A stretch of 64,000 nucleotides of DNA from Fen-1362 sp049516395 (lineage in GTDB: Bacteria > Planctomycetota > Phycisphaerae > Sedimentisphaerales > Anaerobacaceae): the NCBI GenBank assembly GCA_049516395.1, contig JBEKTD010000007.1:62001-126000 (forward strand). The letters are read 5' to 3'. Of this stretch, positions 26,047 through 35,104 are shown piece by piece; the stretch's first letter is position 1, and each line of letters starts with the position of its first letter. The translations under genes were made by a program, and so were the position numbers. The notes beneath the pieces are model-generated. The model had not been told where the DNA came from. It searched no databases and saw nothing but the letters and a program-made list of their open reading frames with translations.

Positions 26047-27042
26047 GTGAAATATAAACCGGCTGACAAACGATACGAAAAAATGAAATACAATCGCTGC
26101 GGGCAAAGCGGCTTATTACTGCCCGCGGTGTCACTGGGCCTGTGGCATAATTTCGGCGACGTCGATGACTTCGAGACCGGCCGGGCAATCGTCCGCCGAG
26201 CATTCGACCTCGGCATAACCCACTTCGACCTCGCCAACAACTATGGCCCCCCGCCCGGCTCAGCAGAGAAAAATTTCGGCAAAATACTCAAACAGGATTT
26301 GAAGACATACCGCGACGAGCTGATTATCTCAACAAAGGCCGGTTACCTGATGTGGCCCGGCCCTTATGGCGAATGGGGCACAAGAAAATACCTCCTCGCC
26401 AGTTTGGACCAGTCGCTCAAACGCCTCGGCCTCGATTACGTTGACATCTTCTATTCGCACAGGTTCGACCCCAATACGCCTCTCGACGAAACATTGTCCG
26501 CACTCGATACAGCCGTCAAACAGGGTAAGGCCATTTACGCCGGCATATCGAATTACAAACCCCAGCAAACCGAACAGGCAGCAAAAATCCTGCGCCAGTT
26601 CGGCACCCCCTGCCTGATTCACCAGCCGAGATATTCGATGTTCGACCGCTGGGTCGAAGACGGCCTGCTCGATGTCCTCGAAAAAGAGGGCATCGGCTGT
26701 ATATGCTTCTCGCCTCTGGCACAGGGACTATTGACGGATAAATATCTAAAGGGCATCCCCAAAGACAGCCGGGCGGCAAAACCTCATGGCTTCCTCAAAC
26801 GCGAACAGATTACAGAAGCCGTCGAGAAAAAAGTCGCTGCCCTGAACGAGCTGGCAAAACAACGGGGACAATCGCTCGCCCAGATGGCCCTTGCCTGGGT
26901 TTTGCGGGACAAAAGGATTACAACGGTCCTCACTGGCGCAAGTAAGGTCAAGCAGCTCGAACAAAATGTTGCCGCCCTCGATAATCTCTCATTCGACGAT
27001 GAAGAGCTAAACCATATCGAAACTATCCTGAAAAGCTCGTAA
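26047..27042 (+). CDS. Aldo/keto reductase (YghZ-like)
   Basis: 331 residues from a GTG at 26047 with AAGGAG seven bases upstream (an ORF reaching back to 25984 has no SD). The NADPH-dependent reductase tetrad is visible: Asp and Tyr in 'THFDLANNYGPP', Lys in 'ISTKAGY' and His in 'IFYSHRFD'. The motif GPYGEWGTRKYLL and the end 'TTVLTGASKVKQLEQNVAAL' match the YghZ / L-glyceraldehyde-3-phosphate reductase branch and its KCNAB relatives. The substrate here is not known. It is a single gene. Confidence 0.93.
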   Translation: MKYKPADKRYEKMKYNRCGQSGLLLPAVSLGLWHNFGDVDDFETGRAIVRRAFDLGITHFDLANNYGPPPGSAEKNFGKILKQDLKTYRDELIISTKAGYLMWPGPYGEWGTRKYLLASLDQSLKRLGLDYVDIFYSHRFDPNTPLDETLSALDTAVKQGKAIYAGISNYKPQQTEQAAKILRQFGTPCLIHQPRYSMFDRWVEDGLLDVLEKEGIGCICFSPLAQGLLTDKYLKGIPKDSRAAKPHGFLKREQITEAVEKKVAALNELAKQRGQSLAQMALAWVLRDKRITTVLTGASKVKQLEQNVAALDNLSFDDEELNHIETILKSS

Positions 27043-27464
27043 CTTCTTGTTTTCGCTATAGTTATCGACCGCCTTTGCGTGCGGCGCATTTGCTATCTAA
27101 AATTTATTTAAAATATCTCTGGATTTTTCTTGCATAATTGGTCGCCTGTGTTCTAAAATGGTATTCAGCAGGCAGGTAAAATAATTTATATATATAATCG
27201 TTTTAGGTCGTCATCATAATTTCAACGGCATTTCTTATCATCCTGCCTTTGTGACAAATCGGTTTCCTTTTTTGCAGCTTGTCAGTTGCGCGTTCATTTT
27301 TTGTTTAGAAGGAGCAAAAAAATGGTGCGCAGAAAGTCCGCAATCTGGGGTATTTCAATCAATACCGTCGATTCCGCGCGCAAAATCCGGCCTAATCCGA
27401 CCCGGGCGTGTTGCCCCGGCCGTCTTTATCATTAATTCATCAATCTTTTTGAAAGGGTACAAAA
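27043..27464. other. Intergenic stretch, AT-rich
   Basis: AT-rich sequence with 'TTTATATATATAATCG' near 27190. The last 20 bases contain TTTGAAAGGG, the leader shared with the next gene's paralog. No gene or strong structure is visible. Confidence 0.4.
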
Positions 27465-29624
27465 ATGAACACGAATAATCACCAACTTCGCACGGTGCTG
27501 TTCGCTATGACCATGCTGGCGATTGAATTAGTAGCAACACCTCAAGCGCGAGCGACAGACTATACAAGTATTATTGGTGACTTGGCAAATCCTCGCGCGG
27601 CGATTGATTTTGGAAATCCCTCTTATGGTTACGCTCAGGAATTTACGATAACGAGCAGCACATGGGATATCTTTCAAGCGCAGATTAATCTTGGGGACTT
27701 GGATCCCATGCCCGGACCACCCTTGTTACAGGTTCGTAATGCCTTGGGCGCTGGCCTTGGGCCGGGCACGACCATTTTGGGATCTTTCACCATGAATCCC
27801 AATGACATCCCAACCGGTTTCAATTTCGCTAATATTGTCGCAACAGCAGATACAAGCTTCACTTTGGGCCCAGGCACTTACTGGTTCTGTCTTGGAAATG
27901 ACCAGCCTATCGGCTGCTTTTGTTGGGTTCCCTTTGCCAACGACGATTCGCTGGTTCAAGGCGGTCTTGCCGGAACTGTCAACACGACTGCCGTTGCTCA
28001 GAGCAGTGATGGCGGTCAGACCTTTGGTACGCCTTCGCTGGGAGGATATGCTTTGCTCTTCGAATTGGATGCTCAACCGGTTCCCAAGCCGGCCAAATAT
28101 AGTGGTGGAACGGGTGGGCCGACCAACCCATATAAGATTGGTACGGTTTCCGACTGGAATGACCTGATGAATACCTCATCGGACTGGGATAAGCATTTTA
28201 TCCTGATAGCTGATATAAATTTGCAGGGTATTGCACTAAAGCCGGTCGGCAACTTTGATATACCCTTTATCGGCGTCTTTGGAGGTAACAGCCATATCAT
28301 TCGCAACGCTTATATAAATAGCCCGGCTGACGATGATATCGGCCTGTTCGGTTATATTGACACTGGCAGCCAAATCCGCAACCTCGGTGTAGAGGATGTC
28401 AATATGACCGGAAGATATGATGTCGGCGGCTTAGTAGGATTTAATGGGGGCGACATCGCCACCTGTTACGCCACTGGCGCGGTCGTCAGCAAAGGCTGGT
28501 TTGTCGGTGGCCTGCTGGGATTAAATTATGGCAGCGTCAACGCCTGTTATGCCGCTGTTGTGGTTACCGGAGAAAGCGTTGTCGGCGGTTTGGCGGGAGG
28601 TAATGATGAAGGCAGCATCAGTGCCTGTTATGCCACGGGTACGGTCAGTGGAAGAAACTTTGTCGGCGGCCTGATGGGATACAATGGCGGCAGTGTTTCC
28701 GGTAGTTTCTGGGATACACAGACTTCTGGTCAGACGACAAGCTCCGGCGGAACGGGCATGACAACGGCGGAAATGAAAACGCTTTCAACATTTACCTCAG
28801 CAGGATGGAATTTTGTCGAAATCTGGGGTATAGGCGAAAATCAGACTTATCCGTATCTAAGAACTGAGCCGGCCGGGGACTTGAATCACGATAAAAAAGT
28901 TGACTTTGAGGATTTCGCAATACTCGCCTCGCACTGGCTGGAAAATTGGGCTGGCCCAAGCAACTCAAGCATCGGCTTGGTCGCCTATTATCCGTTTAAT
29001 GGAAATGCCAATGACGCCAGCGGCAAGGGAAACAACGGAACTGTGGTCGGTGCAGCTTTTGAAACCTACGGAGCTGGTAATACCCTGGCCTTGCACTTCA
29101 ATGGAAACACATCATCGTACGTCGTAGTTCCGCGTTCCGCTTCGTTGGAGCCGGTAGATGCGATCTCGATCTCAATGTGGGTCAAAGGCGTACAGGGGCA
29201 AGCTTGCGGGTATGGTTGGGGAACGATCCTTCGGAAGGCAGACGATTGTCAACCGGGATACTTCATTAAGGGCTGTAACGGCGGCTCAAGCTTTTGGCTC
29301 TGCGGTGCAAATCCATGTAGCGGGGCAGATTACTGGACCGCCGGTTTTCCGCTGTTCACAGGGACGAGTTGGCAACATATTGTTGCGACGTATTCTCGCA
29401 CCGATGGATTGATGAAAAGCTATGAAAACGGCGTGCTCGTCAACCAAACGCCCCTGGCAAGTCAGCTTTTGCACTCCGGAAACCTGTACATCGGAGGGGC
29501 TGCCGTGCGCGGAGACGATGGCGGTTTTAATGGGTTGATAAATGAAGTTCGGATTTACAATCGTGCCCTCTCTGCCTCAGAGGTTCAGCAGCTCTACCTT
29601 TCAGGTTCTGGTTCTCACCCGTAA
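27465..29624 (+). CDS. Secreted GLUG-repeat protein with half-dockerin and C-terminal LamG domain
   Basis: 719 residues. A signal peptide (~1-30, 'ATPQARA-T') is followed by a ~180-residue N-terminal domain and 'PKPAKYSGGTGGPTNPYKIG'. Then come several GLUG-type repeats ('VGGLVGFNGGDIATCYATG', 'GGLMGYNGGSVSGSFWDTQT'), one dockerin-like module ('DLNHDKKVDFEDFAILAS'), and a concanavalin-like LamG domain (~500-715; 'GLVAYYPFNGNANDASGKGN', 'FNGLINEVRIYNRALS'). LamG domains often bind carbohydrate. The signal and the repeat-to-dockerin part closely match the next gene, showing recent duplication. Probably a surface adhesin. Confidence 0.85.
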   Translation: MNTNNHQLRTVLFAMTMLAIELVATPQARATDYTSIIGDLANPRAAIDFGNPSYGYAQEFTITSSTWDIFQAQINLGDLDPMPGPPLLQVRNALGAGLGPGTTILGSFTMNPNDIPTGFNFANIVATADTSFTLGPGTYWFCLGNDQPIGCFCWVPFANDDSLVQGGLAGTVNTTAVAQSSDGGQTFGTPSLGGYALLFELDAQPVPKPAKYSGGTGGPTNPYKIGTVSDWNDLMNTSSDWDKHFILIADINLQGIALKPVGNFDIPFIGVFGGNSHIIRNAYINSPADDDIGLFGYIDTGSQIRNLGVEDVNMTGRYDVGGLVGFNGGDIATCYATGAVVSKGWFVGGLLGLNYGSVNACYAAVVVTGESVVGGLAGGNDEGSISACYATGTVSGRNFVGGLMGYNGGSVSGSFWDTQTSGQTTSSGGTGMTTAEMKTLSTFTSAGWNFVEIWGIGENQTYPYLRTEPAGDLNHDKKVDFEDFAILASHWLENWAGPSNSSIGLVAYYPFNGNANDASGKGNNGTVVGAAFETYGAGNTLALHFNGNTSSYVVVPRSASLEPVDAISISMWVKGVQGQACGYGWGTILRKADDCQPGYFIKGCNGGSSFWLCGANPCSGADYWTAGFPLFTGTSWQHIVATYSRTDGLMKSYENGVLVNQTPLASQLLHSGNLYIGGAAVRGDDGGFNGLINEVRIYNRALSASEVQQLYLSGSGSHP
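28689..28942 (+). repeat. 254-bp near-identical segment, copy 1
   Basis: It covers the last GLUG repeat, a linker and the dockerin-like module. The same 254 bp recurs at 30833-31086 in the paralog with few differences. Similarity stops at 'CACTGGCTGGA', where this gene continues into the LamG domain and the paralog ends. Confidence 0.8.
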
Positions 29625-29677
29625 GGTGTGCGCAGTGCATACCGTCAATATCAACCACTTTTTGAAAGGGTAAGAAA

Positions 29678-31096
29678 ATGAACACGAATAATAACCAACT
29701 TCGCACGGTGTTGTTCGCCGTGACCGTTCTGGTCTTTCTGACCAGCGTCCTCGCACACGCCGATAACACGCCGCTCATCATTACACCGGGGACCGGCGAT
29801 TTGTTCTACGGAACTGATCCTTCTGTTACCTTAGGAAACTTGTTCCAAGTTGGAGCCGAACCGATAACCATTACTTCGCTCGGATTTTTCGACGCCGGGA
29901 CACCCGGCTTGAACCAAAGCCATTCTGTCGGATTGTGGACAACATCCGGCACACTCCTTGCCAGAGTAGATTTCTCGCCGGGGCTGAACGGCTTCGAGAA
30001 AAACGGATTTATTTATCAAAACCTGCCCAACCAGGTGGTTCTGCAGCCCGGCGTGTCCTACGTCCTGGGTGCGTATTACCCGACTGGCTCAACGGATGGC
30101 TTGTATGTCAACGACACCATCCAGTATGAGACATGGGCATCTTCTGTCACTTTCAACGGATTAGGGCGCTACACACCAATCGGGGCCGGTTTTATCTTCC
30201 CCAATCTTACAGTAAGCGGCCTTTCCTATGTCGGACCCAACGCATTATACGCCGTCCCCGAACCGGCCAAATATAGCGGTGGAACGGGTGAACCGACCGA
30301 CCCCTACCAAATCGCTTCCGCTGCTGACCTGCTTGCACTGGCCGCTAATACCGCGGATTACGGCGAATGCTTTATCCTTACGGCAGATATTAATATGGGA
30401 GGGCAGGTCTTTACGACGGCAATCATTGCCGCTGATTATGAACCTGCCTTTACAGGAACGTTTGACGGCAACGGACACAAAATCACACACTCTACCATCA
30501 CTGGCGGAAATAATTCCTGCCTCGGTTTATTTGGCTACATCGGCTCCGGCGGCTCGGTTAAAAATCTCGGTATCGAGAACTGTTCTGTTAGTGGTTTTAA
30601 TTATATCGGCGGTCTGGTGGGAGTAAACGAAGGCAGTATCAGCGATTGCTATTCGACGGGTTCGGTTAGCGGTGTTTACGGTTCTTATGGCGGTGTTTCC
30701 GGTTCTTATTCTGTCGGCGGTCTGGTGGGAAGTAATGATCAAGGCAGTATCAGCAATTGCTATTCGACGGGTTCGACGAGTGCGGTCAACATCTTGTGGG
30801 GTACTATAGGCGGTCTGGTGGGATGGAATAACGGCAGTGTTTCCGGTAGTTTCTGGGATACACAGACTTCCGAGCAGATGACCAGCGACGGAGGGACGGG
30901 CAAGACAACGGCGGAAATGAAAATGCTTTCAACATTTACCTCGGCAGGATGGGATTTTGTCGAAATCTGGGGTATAGGCGAAAATCAGACATATCCGTAT
31001 CTAAGAACTGAGCCGGCTGGGGACTTGAATCACGATAAAAAAGTTGACTTTGAGGATTTCGCAATACTCGCCTCGCACTGGCTGGAGGGAATTTGA
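29678..31096 (+). CDS. Secreted GLUG-repeat protein ending in a half-dockerin
   Basis: 472 residues, paralog of the preceding gene: the same MNTNN-QLRTVLFA signal region and the same leader 'TTTGAAAGGGTA'. Residues ~28-190 resemble a DUF4082-like or PEP-CTERM-associated beta domain ('PLIITPGTGDLFYGTDPSVTL'). GLUG repeats follow ('IGGLVGVNEGSISDCYSTG', 'VGGLVGSNDQGSISNCYSTG'), and a single dockerin-like module closes the protein at 'ASHWLEGI'. It is probably exported and surface-attached. The gap to the preceding gene is 53 bases. Confidence 0.85.
   Translation: MNTNNNQLRTVLFAVTVLVFLTSVLAHADNTPLIITPGTGDLFYGTDPSVTLGNLFQVGAEPITITSLGFFDAGTPGLNQSHSVGLWTTSGTLLARVDFSPGLNGFEKNGFIYQNLPNQVVLQPGVSYVLGAYYPTGSTDGLYVNDTIQYETWASSVTFNGLGRYTPIGAGFIFPNLTVSGLSYVGPNALYAVPEPAKYSGGTGEPTDPYQIASAADLLALAANTADYGECFILTADINMGGQVFTTAIIAADYEPAFTGTFDGNGHKITHSTITGGNNSCLGLFGYIGSGGSVKNLGIENCSVSGFNYIGGLVGVNEGSISDCYSTGSVSGVYGSYGGVSGSYSVGGLVGSNDQGSISNCYSTGSTSAVNILWGTIGGLVGWNNGSVSGSFWDTQTSEQMTSDGGTGKTTAEMKMLSTFTSAGWDFVEIWGIGENQTYPYLRTEPAGDLNHDKKVDFEDFAILASHWLEGI
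30833..31086 (+). repeat. 254-bp near-identical segment, copy 2
   Basis: Partner of 28689-28942. It encodes the GSVSGSFWDTQTS linker and the dockerin-like module at the end of the second GLUG protein. Confidence 0.8.
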
Positions 31097-31434
31097 TTTG
31101 TATTGGCAGTCGATTTGAACCATGATTGCGCTGTGGATTGGCTTAATATTTAGACTGCTAATCTGGGAATCCCATACCGGGGAAAATAAAACCGTTCTTC
31201 GATAAGAATTCCGCAGAGGATGGTTACCCATATTAACAACCGCCCCCTGCTGCCTTATGCCCCATATTTCCTATTTACCCTATCCTTTAAACTGCATTGA
31301 TTTGAAACAATAATCTTGCTTCGTCGAGCGTTTTTATCCCTGTGATTTGTTAGTGCTGCTTTACAAATATGCAAGGAAGTGGTTTAATAACCTTTCAGCC
31401 GATGGAGGACTTAATATGTTTTTGAGAAAGGTGT
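31097..31434. other. Intergenic stretch before a membrane protein gene
   Basis: No gene is seen apart from a 12-codon reading frame with a strong SD near its end (listed separately). Otherwise no repeat or clear promoter. Confidence 0.4.
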
Positions 31435-31454
31435 ATGCCCGAAAGCAACGTTAA
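31416..31454 (+). CDS. Possible 12-residue leader peptide
   Basis: ATG at 31416 is preceded by GGAGGA at a good distance and encodes MFLRKVYARKQR, then stops. It overlaps the start of the following gene in another frame; that gene has only AAAGG for itself. It may couple translation, or show that the annotated start region is frameshifted. Uncertain. Confidence 0.3.
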   Translation: MFLRKVYARKQR

Positions 31455-33318
31455 TAGTAATGGCAATGATAAGGTGCCGATAGCAACCAGCAAGTCATTT
31501 CTGACTGCCGGGCCGACGCTACACTACAGCCATACTAATGTGCTCGGCTTCTGGCTGCTGACGATAACCGTCTTTGCCGTGACCTGCTTGTTCTGGTCAA
31601 AAATACTAACCGGCTCACCCTGGGCATTCAACCCCGACTCGGCGACGACGCCTTCGTCCTGGCAATTAGGCCGATTCCTCCTGACAGGCGTAAGCATCTT
31701 TGAATACCCCTGGCAAACACTCGTCCTCGCCCTGCTGATGGCGATAATGACAATCGCGCCTATCCTCACGGCCCAGCTTCTCAGTTTCAGTTACAGTTTA
31801 CCTTTGATTCTGGCCGTGTTTTTCCTCGCGGATTTACCCGCCTTCGCGGTCAGCTTGCTGATAAGCTGCCTAGCGGTTGCCTGTCGGCCCTTGCGGTTTC
31901 GTTCACGCATAACCTCGCTCGCATTGTGTATGCTCCCTCAGCTTATATACTGGGGCATTTTCGGCGGAGCCAGAAACGTCGAGCCGATTAAGTGGGGCTT
32001 TTCCTTCACACCATGGATTGGCGCCTGGCTTATTGGCCTTGGCGTAGCGGGTGCGGTGCTCGGCATCGGGCATTTCAGCCGGTACAGGCCGGGGCTTATC
32101 TGGTCAGCCATCACGATTCTGCTTGTTCTCGCGGTAATAACCTTCAGGTTATGGATAGGGTTCGATGAGCTGGATTACCAGCTTTACATCGCCCGCAATA
32201 ATCCGGAGCAGGTGGCAGAATTTCACGACCACAGTATTACCAAGGCAATCGACCGCGCCATAAAAAATCCCGCCGTCGCGAAATACCTGGGCGGCTTTTT
32301 CTACCCGACTGAGCCGATAGCTTTACGCAAAGAATTAAAGGACGAAATCCAGGCACAGCTCGTTCACGACCGATGGCCGACGTGGTTTGTCGTCCCGCCG
32401 GAATTAAGATACCAGGAAAAAAGAGAATGGCTGCTTGAGCAATACGACTTGTTTATCAACCGCCGACCCAAAAGCAAGCGGATGCCAATCGCCCTGTATT
32501 ACAAAGCCCTGTTGACCGAATACAGCCCCGATTATCGTCTGCTGGACGAGAAAGAAACACTTCATTTCTACAGCGATTACCCATTCGACCGTTCACGTGC
32601 CGTGTGGTTCCAGTTATACACCGGCTTTGCCAATAGCCCTGAATCGCTCGAAGCACGCTGGCGAATCGCAATGCAATGGGCGGGCCAGGCAAGGTTCGAC
32701 GAGGCGCAAGCCATTATTGCCGAGGCCTCCAACTTGCTCGAAACACGTCTGAAACTTCTTGCCGGCGACCAGCCCGCCGAAGATTCGATATTCAGCATGT
32801 TCCGCCCGCCCCTCGATTCGGCGATGACCGTATCAAAACTAATGGAATTACAAAGAAAACTCAGCCAGTTGCGCACCCTTATCGGCCCGGATAACTACAC
32901 CGCCAAACCGGATTCTGTAAAACGGCTGGCAAGATTTGTTACGCTAAACCAAAACAGTCCGGATTATGCAGGTCAGCTCGACGAACTGCTCTCCGAAATG
33001 GGCAAAAATGACCCCCTGCGTGACAACGTCCTGCTCGCACAGATTAAACTCATACCCGATGAACAGCTCCTCGCCGAAAAACTCGCCGAAATGCACACGC
33101 AGCATTACCGCACCGACGGCGGTATGCAGGCGCTCTATGAGCTTTCCCTGCTCAGAATCCACTTCTGGCAGCAGCAAGACCCCGCAAACGCCGAACAAAA
33201 AAAGAAATATCTCGCGGACGCCAGGGCGACACTGACGGAATTTCTGCGTATGTACCCCAATAGTTTTCCCGCTGAGCAGGTGAAGAAAAATCTCGCCAGT
33301 TTACCCGCGGGCGATTGA
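31435..33318 (+). CDS. Large membrane protein with TPR-like C-terminal half
   Basis: 627 residues, family not recognised. The N-terminal ~250 residues contain about six membrane helices ('LGFWLLTITVFAVTCLFW', 'LVLALLMAIMTIAPILTAQL', 'WIGAWLIGLGVAGAVLGIG', 'AITILLVLAVITFRLWIG'). The remainder is soluble and helical, with repeated patterns such as 'LEARWRIAMQWAGQARFDEA' and 'LADARATLTEFLRMYPNSF' that suggest TPR-like repeats, likely periplasmic. It may scaffold an envelope complex. It is single, with ispD 100 bases downstream. Confidence 0.75.
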   Translation: MPESNVNSNGNDKVPIATSKSFLTAGPTLHYSHTNVLGFWLLTITVFAVTCLFWSKILTGSPWAFNPDSATTPSSWQLGRFLLTGVSIFEYPWQTLVLALLMAIMTIAPILTAQLLSFSYSLPLILAVFFLADLPAFAVSLLISCLAVACRPLRFRSRITSLALCMLPQLIYWGIFGGARNVEPIKWGFSFTPWIGAWLIGLGVAGAVLGIGHFSRYRPGLIWSAITILLVLAVITFRLWIGFDELDYQLYIARNNPEQVAEFHDHSITKAIDRAIKNPAVAKYLGGFFYPTEPIALRKELKDEIQAQLVHDRWPTWFVVPPELRYQEKREWLLEQYDLFINRRPKSKRMPIALYYKALLTEYSPDYRLLDEKETLHFYSDYPFDRSRAVWFQLYTGFANSPESLEARWRIAMQWAGQARFDEAQAIIAEASNLLETRLKLLAGDQPAEDSIFSMFRPPLDSAMTVSKLMELQRKLSQLRTLIGPDNYTAKPDSVKRLARFVTLNQNSPDYAGQLDELLSEMGKNDPLRDNVLLAQIKLIPDEQLLAEKLAEMHTQHYRTDGGMQALYELSLLRIHFWQQQDPANAEQKKKYLADARATLTEFLRMYPNSFPAEQVKKNLASLPAGD

Positions 33319-33362
33319 TACCCCCCTGCTGCTAACCCCGAATTATCCGCACATAACAGGTG

Positions 33363-33390
33363 TTGACAATCACGTGCGTTTGCTTATGCT
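33363..33390 (+). promoter_or_regulatory. Candidate sigma-70-type promoter for ispD
   Basis: TTGACA (33363-33368), a 16-base spacer, TATGCT (33385-33390), 30 bases before the ispD start. Confidence 0.45.
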
Positions 33391-33419
33391 TTTGTCTTGT
33401 TTAGTGGAGATTTGACATT

Positions 33420-34157
33420 ATGCCTAATGTTGCGGCGATAATTTGTGCAGCAGGACCCGGTCGAAGATTCGGCGGTAAACGACATAAACAATTCGTCGAT
33501 ATCGGCGGTCGGGCCGCGTTCCTGCGCAGCGTCGAACTGTTCTCGAACCGCGAAGACGTCAAACAAATCCTTCTGGCTATCCCGCAGGAAGACCAGGAAA
33601 TTGTGGAAATCCGCTATGGCGCCAATCTCTCGCTTTTCAACGTCAAGGTCCTCATAGGCGGCGCAACTCGTTTCGAAACCGTCAACAAGGCGCTCCAGTT
33701 ATTAAAAGACGATATCGAGCTTGTCGCGATTCACGACGCCGCTCGATGCTGCGTAACAGCCAAATGGATTGAAGATTGCATAAAAACCGCCGCCAAAACC
33801 GGCGCCGCGATTCTCGCCTGCCCCGTTACCGCTACCCTCAAGGAAATCAAAGATGGCTGTATAATAAAAAACGTTGACCGAAAAGGGCTTTACGAAGCGC
33901 AGACGCCCCAGGTCTTCGAGGTAAAGCTGTTGAAACAATCCCGCGAAAAAATTGACAAGACAGACGCCGAGAAAATCACTGACGATTCGCAGTTGGTCGA
34001 AGCCCTTGGCCATAAGGTCTCGATTGTCGAGACCGATTCCTCGAACATCAAGATTACATATCCTGCCGATGTCGCGATTGCTGAGGCCATTCTCAAGACC
34101 CGACCCGACCCGAAAAAAGAGGGCTACATCGGCCCATTCTATGAAGCCCAATGGTAA
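33420..34157 (+). CDS. ispD: 2-C-methyl-D-erythritol 4-phosphate cytidylyltransferase (IspD)
   Basis: 245 residues. IspD couples CTP with MEP in the non-mevalonate isoprenoid pathway, in the cytoplasm. The nucleotide-binding N-terminus 'IICAAGPGRRFGGKRHKQF' keeps the Arg and Lys of the family glycine-rich loop. 'IHDAARC' and 'ITDDSQLVEALGHKV...SNIKITYPADV' match the central and C-terminal IspD signatures. The length is slightly above the usual ~230 because of an 18-residue tail. A promoter-like TTGACA lies upstream. No other MEP pathway gene is adjacent. Confidence 0.94.
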   Translation: MPNVAAIICAAGPGRRFGGKRHKQFVDIGGRAAFLRSVELFSNREDVKQILLAIPQEDQEIVEIRYGANLSLFNVKVLIGGATRFETVNKALQLLKDDIELVAIHDAARCCVTAKWIEDCIKTAAKTGAAILACPVTATLKEIKDGCIIKNVDRKGLYEAQTPQVFEVKLLKQSREKIDKTDAEKITDDSQLVEALGHKVSIVETDSSNIKITYPADVAIAEAILKTRPDPKKEGYIGPFYEAQW

Positions 34158-34238
34158 TGTAACCGCTTTCCTACTCGTAACTTATATAAATCAGCAGTAA
34201 CAAACCTCAAGAAAATTTCAAAAATCTTCTTTTTTTCA

Positions 34239-34267
34239 TTGACAAATACACGTTTATCGTGTAATTA
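34239..34267 (+). promoter_or_regulatory. Promoter with palindromic operator between -35 and -10
   Basis: TTGACA (34239-34244), a 17-base spacer and TAATTA (34262-34267). The spacer contains ACACG-TTTAT-CGTGT (34248-34262), a perfect 5-bp inverted repeat ending on the -10 box. It lies 45 bases before the two-gene operon that encodes a YozG-type HTH protein, which may bind here. Confidence 0.6.
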
Positions 34268-34311
34268 TCAATGATGATAGATTAAACAAATATAATAGAA
34301 AGGAGAAATTT

Positions 34312-34833
34312 ATGAACGAATTCATAGAAAAAAACTCACGGCTTTTACGAATGTATTGTCTGGTTGTCCGGACTATCGGGTGGTTTTTGCTTGCGGGCGG
34401 GGCGATGTGGCTGACCTATGGCTTTTCAGGTGTCTATATAATTCACAATAAAACACAGCATCAGGAAGCTATGAAGGCCATGACTTTAGGGTGTTTTACG
34501 CTCGCCTGCGATTTCATTATCCCAGGGCTATTGGCATTTGCCATTTCACAACTGCTTATTTATATTACCAGGCCCGAAGGCAAAGCCGGGCTGATGATGA
34601 GGATTGCCGACAAGCTGTGCTATTGCTACGCAGCATTTATATTCATCCAAACCTTCAGAACCAGCTTATTGGTCATAAATAAGGCATCCGAAACATTACA
34701 GCTCTATAATTTATTTTTCAGTCAAGCGCTACTTTCGATTCCCATAATTGCTAAAATTTTAGTCCTAATCGGAGCGGGCGTGATAATCCGTCGGCTGCTG
34801 CCGGTAATTGATGAGTCAAAAACGCTGGTCTAA
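34312..34833 (+). CDS. Four-helix membrane protein, DUF2975-like
   Basis: 173 residues with about four membrane helices ('VVRTIGWFLLAGGAMWLTYG', 'ACDFIIPGLLAFAISQLLIY', 'LCYCYAAFIFIQTF', 'IIAKILVLIGAGVIIRRLLP') and a strong SD (AAAGGAG). The DUF2975 family is commonly encoded directly before a small YozG/Cro-CI type regulator, as here (12-base gap). The assignment rests on this pairing and the hydrophobic pattern. Function in the family is unknown; it may sense or transport a signal for the regulator. Confidence 0.75.
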   Translation: MNEFIEKNSRLLRMYCLVVRTIGWFLLAGGAMWLTYGFSGVYIIHNKTQHQEAMKAMTLGCFTLACDFIIPGLLAFAISQLLIYITRPEGKAGLMMRIADKLCYCYAAFIFIQTFRTSLLVINKASETLQLYNLFFSQALLSIPIIAKILVLIGAGVIIRRLLPVIDESKTLV

Positions 34834-34845
34834 GGAGGACAAAAG

Positions 34846-35067
34846 ATGATTAATATTCGGCTCGATTACGTTCTTCTGGATAAGCGGATGAAACTAACGG
34901 AGCTTGCCGACGCGACCGGCATCGCCCTGAATAACCTCTCGGTCATGAAGACCAACAAGGCGCGTGCGATTCGTTTTTCCACGCTCAACTCAATCTGCAA
35001 GGCCCTGAATTGCTCGCCTGGCGATTTGCTCGAATACCTCCCTGACCCGCCGAAACAACAAATTTAG
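34846..35067 (+). CDS. Small Cro/CI-type HTH regulator (YozG-like)
   Basis: 73 residues, almost entirely one helix-turn-helix of the XRE family: 'MKLTELADATGIALNNLSVM' followed by 'IRFSTLNSICKALNCSPGDL', with the usual ending LLEYLPD. It has an ideal SD (AAGGAGGA). It is encoded with the membrane protein upstream, probably as an autoregulated two-gene operon, given the palindrome in the promoter. Confidence 0.9.
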   Translation: MINIRLDYVLLDKRMKLTELADATGIALNNLSVMKTNKARAIRFSTLNSICKALNCSPGDLLEYLPDPPKQQI

Positions 35068-35104
35068 ACGCGGATTGCGCAGATTACGCTGTTTTTTCTA
35101 TACG
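35068..35104. repeat. Short 'cacagattacac'-type dispersed repeat
   Basis: Low-complexity sequence of the kind 'GCGGATTGCGCAGATTACGCTG', shortened here to its first part. Similar text appears after several genes (38650, 44240 and 44990). Confidence 0.4.

Noticed and set aside
26041..27042. Longer aldo/keto reductase start at 25984
   Set aside because: It would add 21 residues without an SD; the GTG at 26047 has AAGGAG at the right distance.
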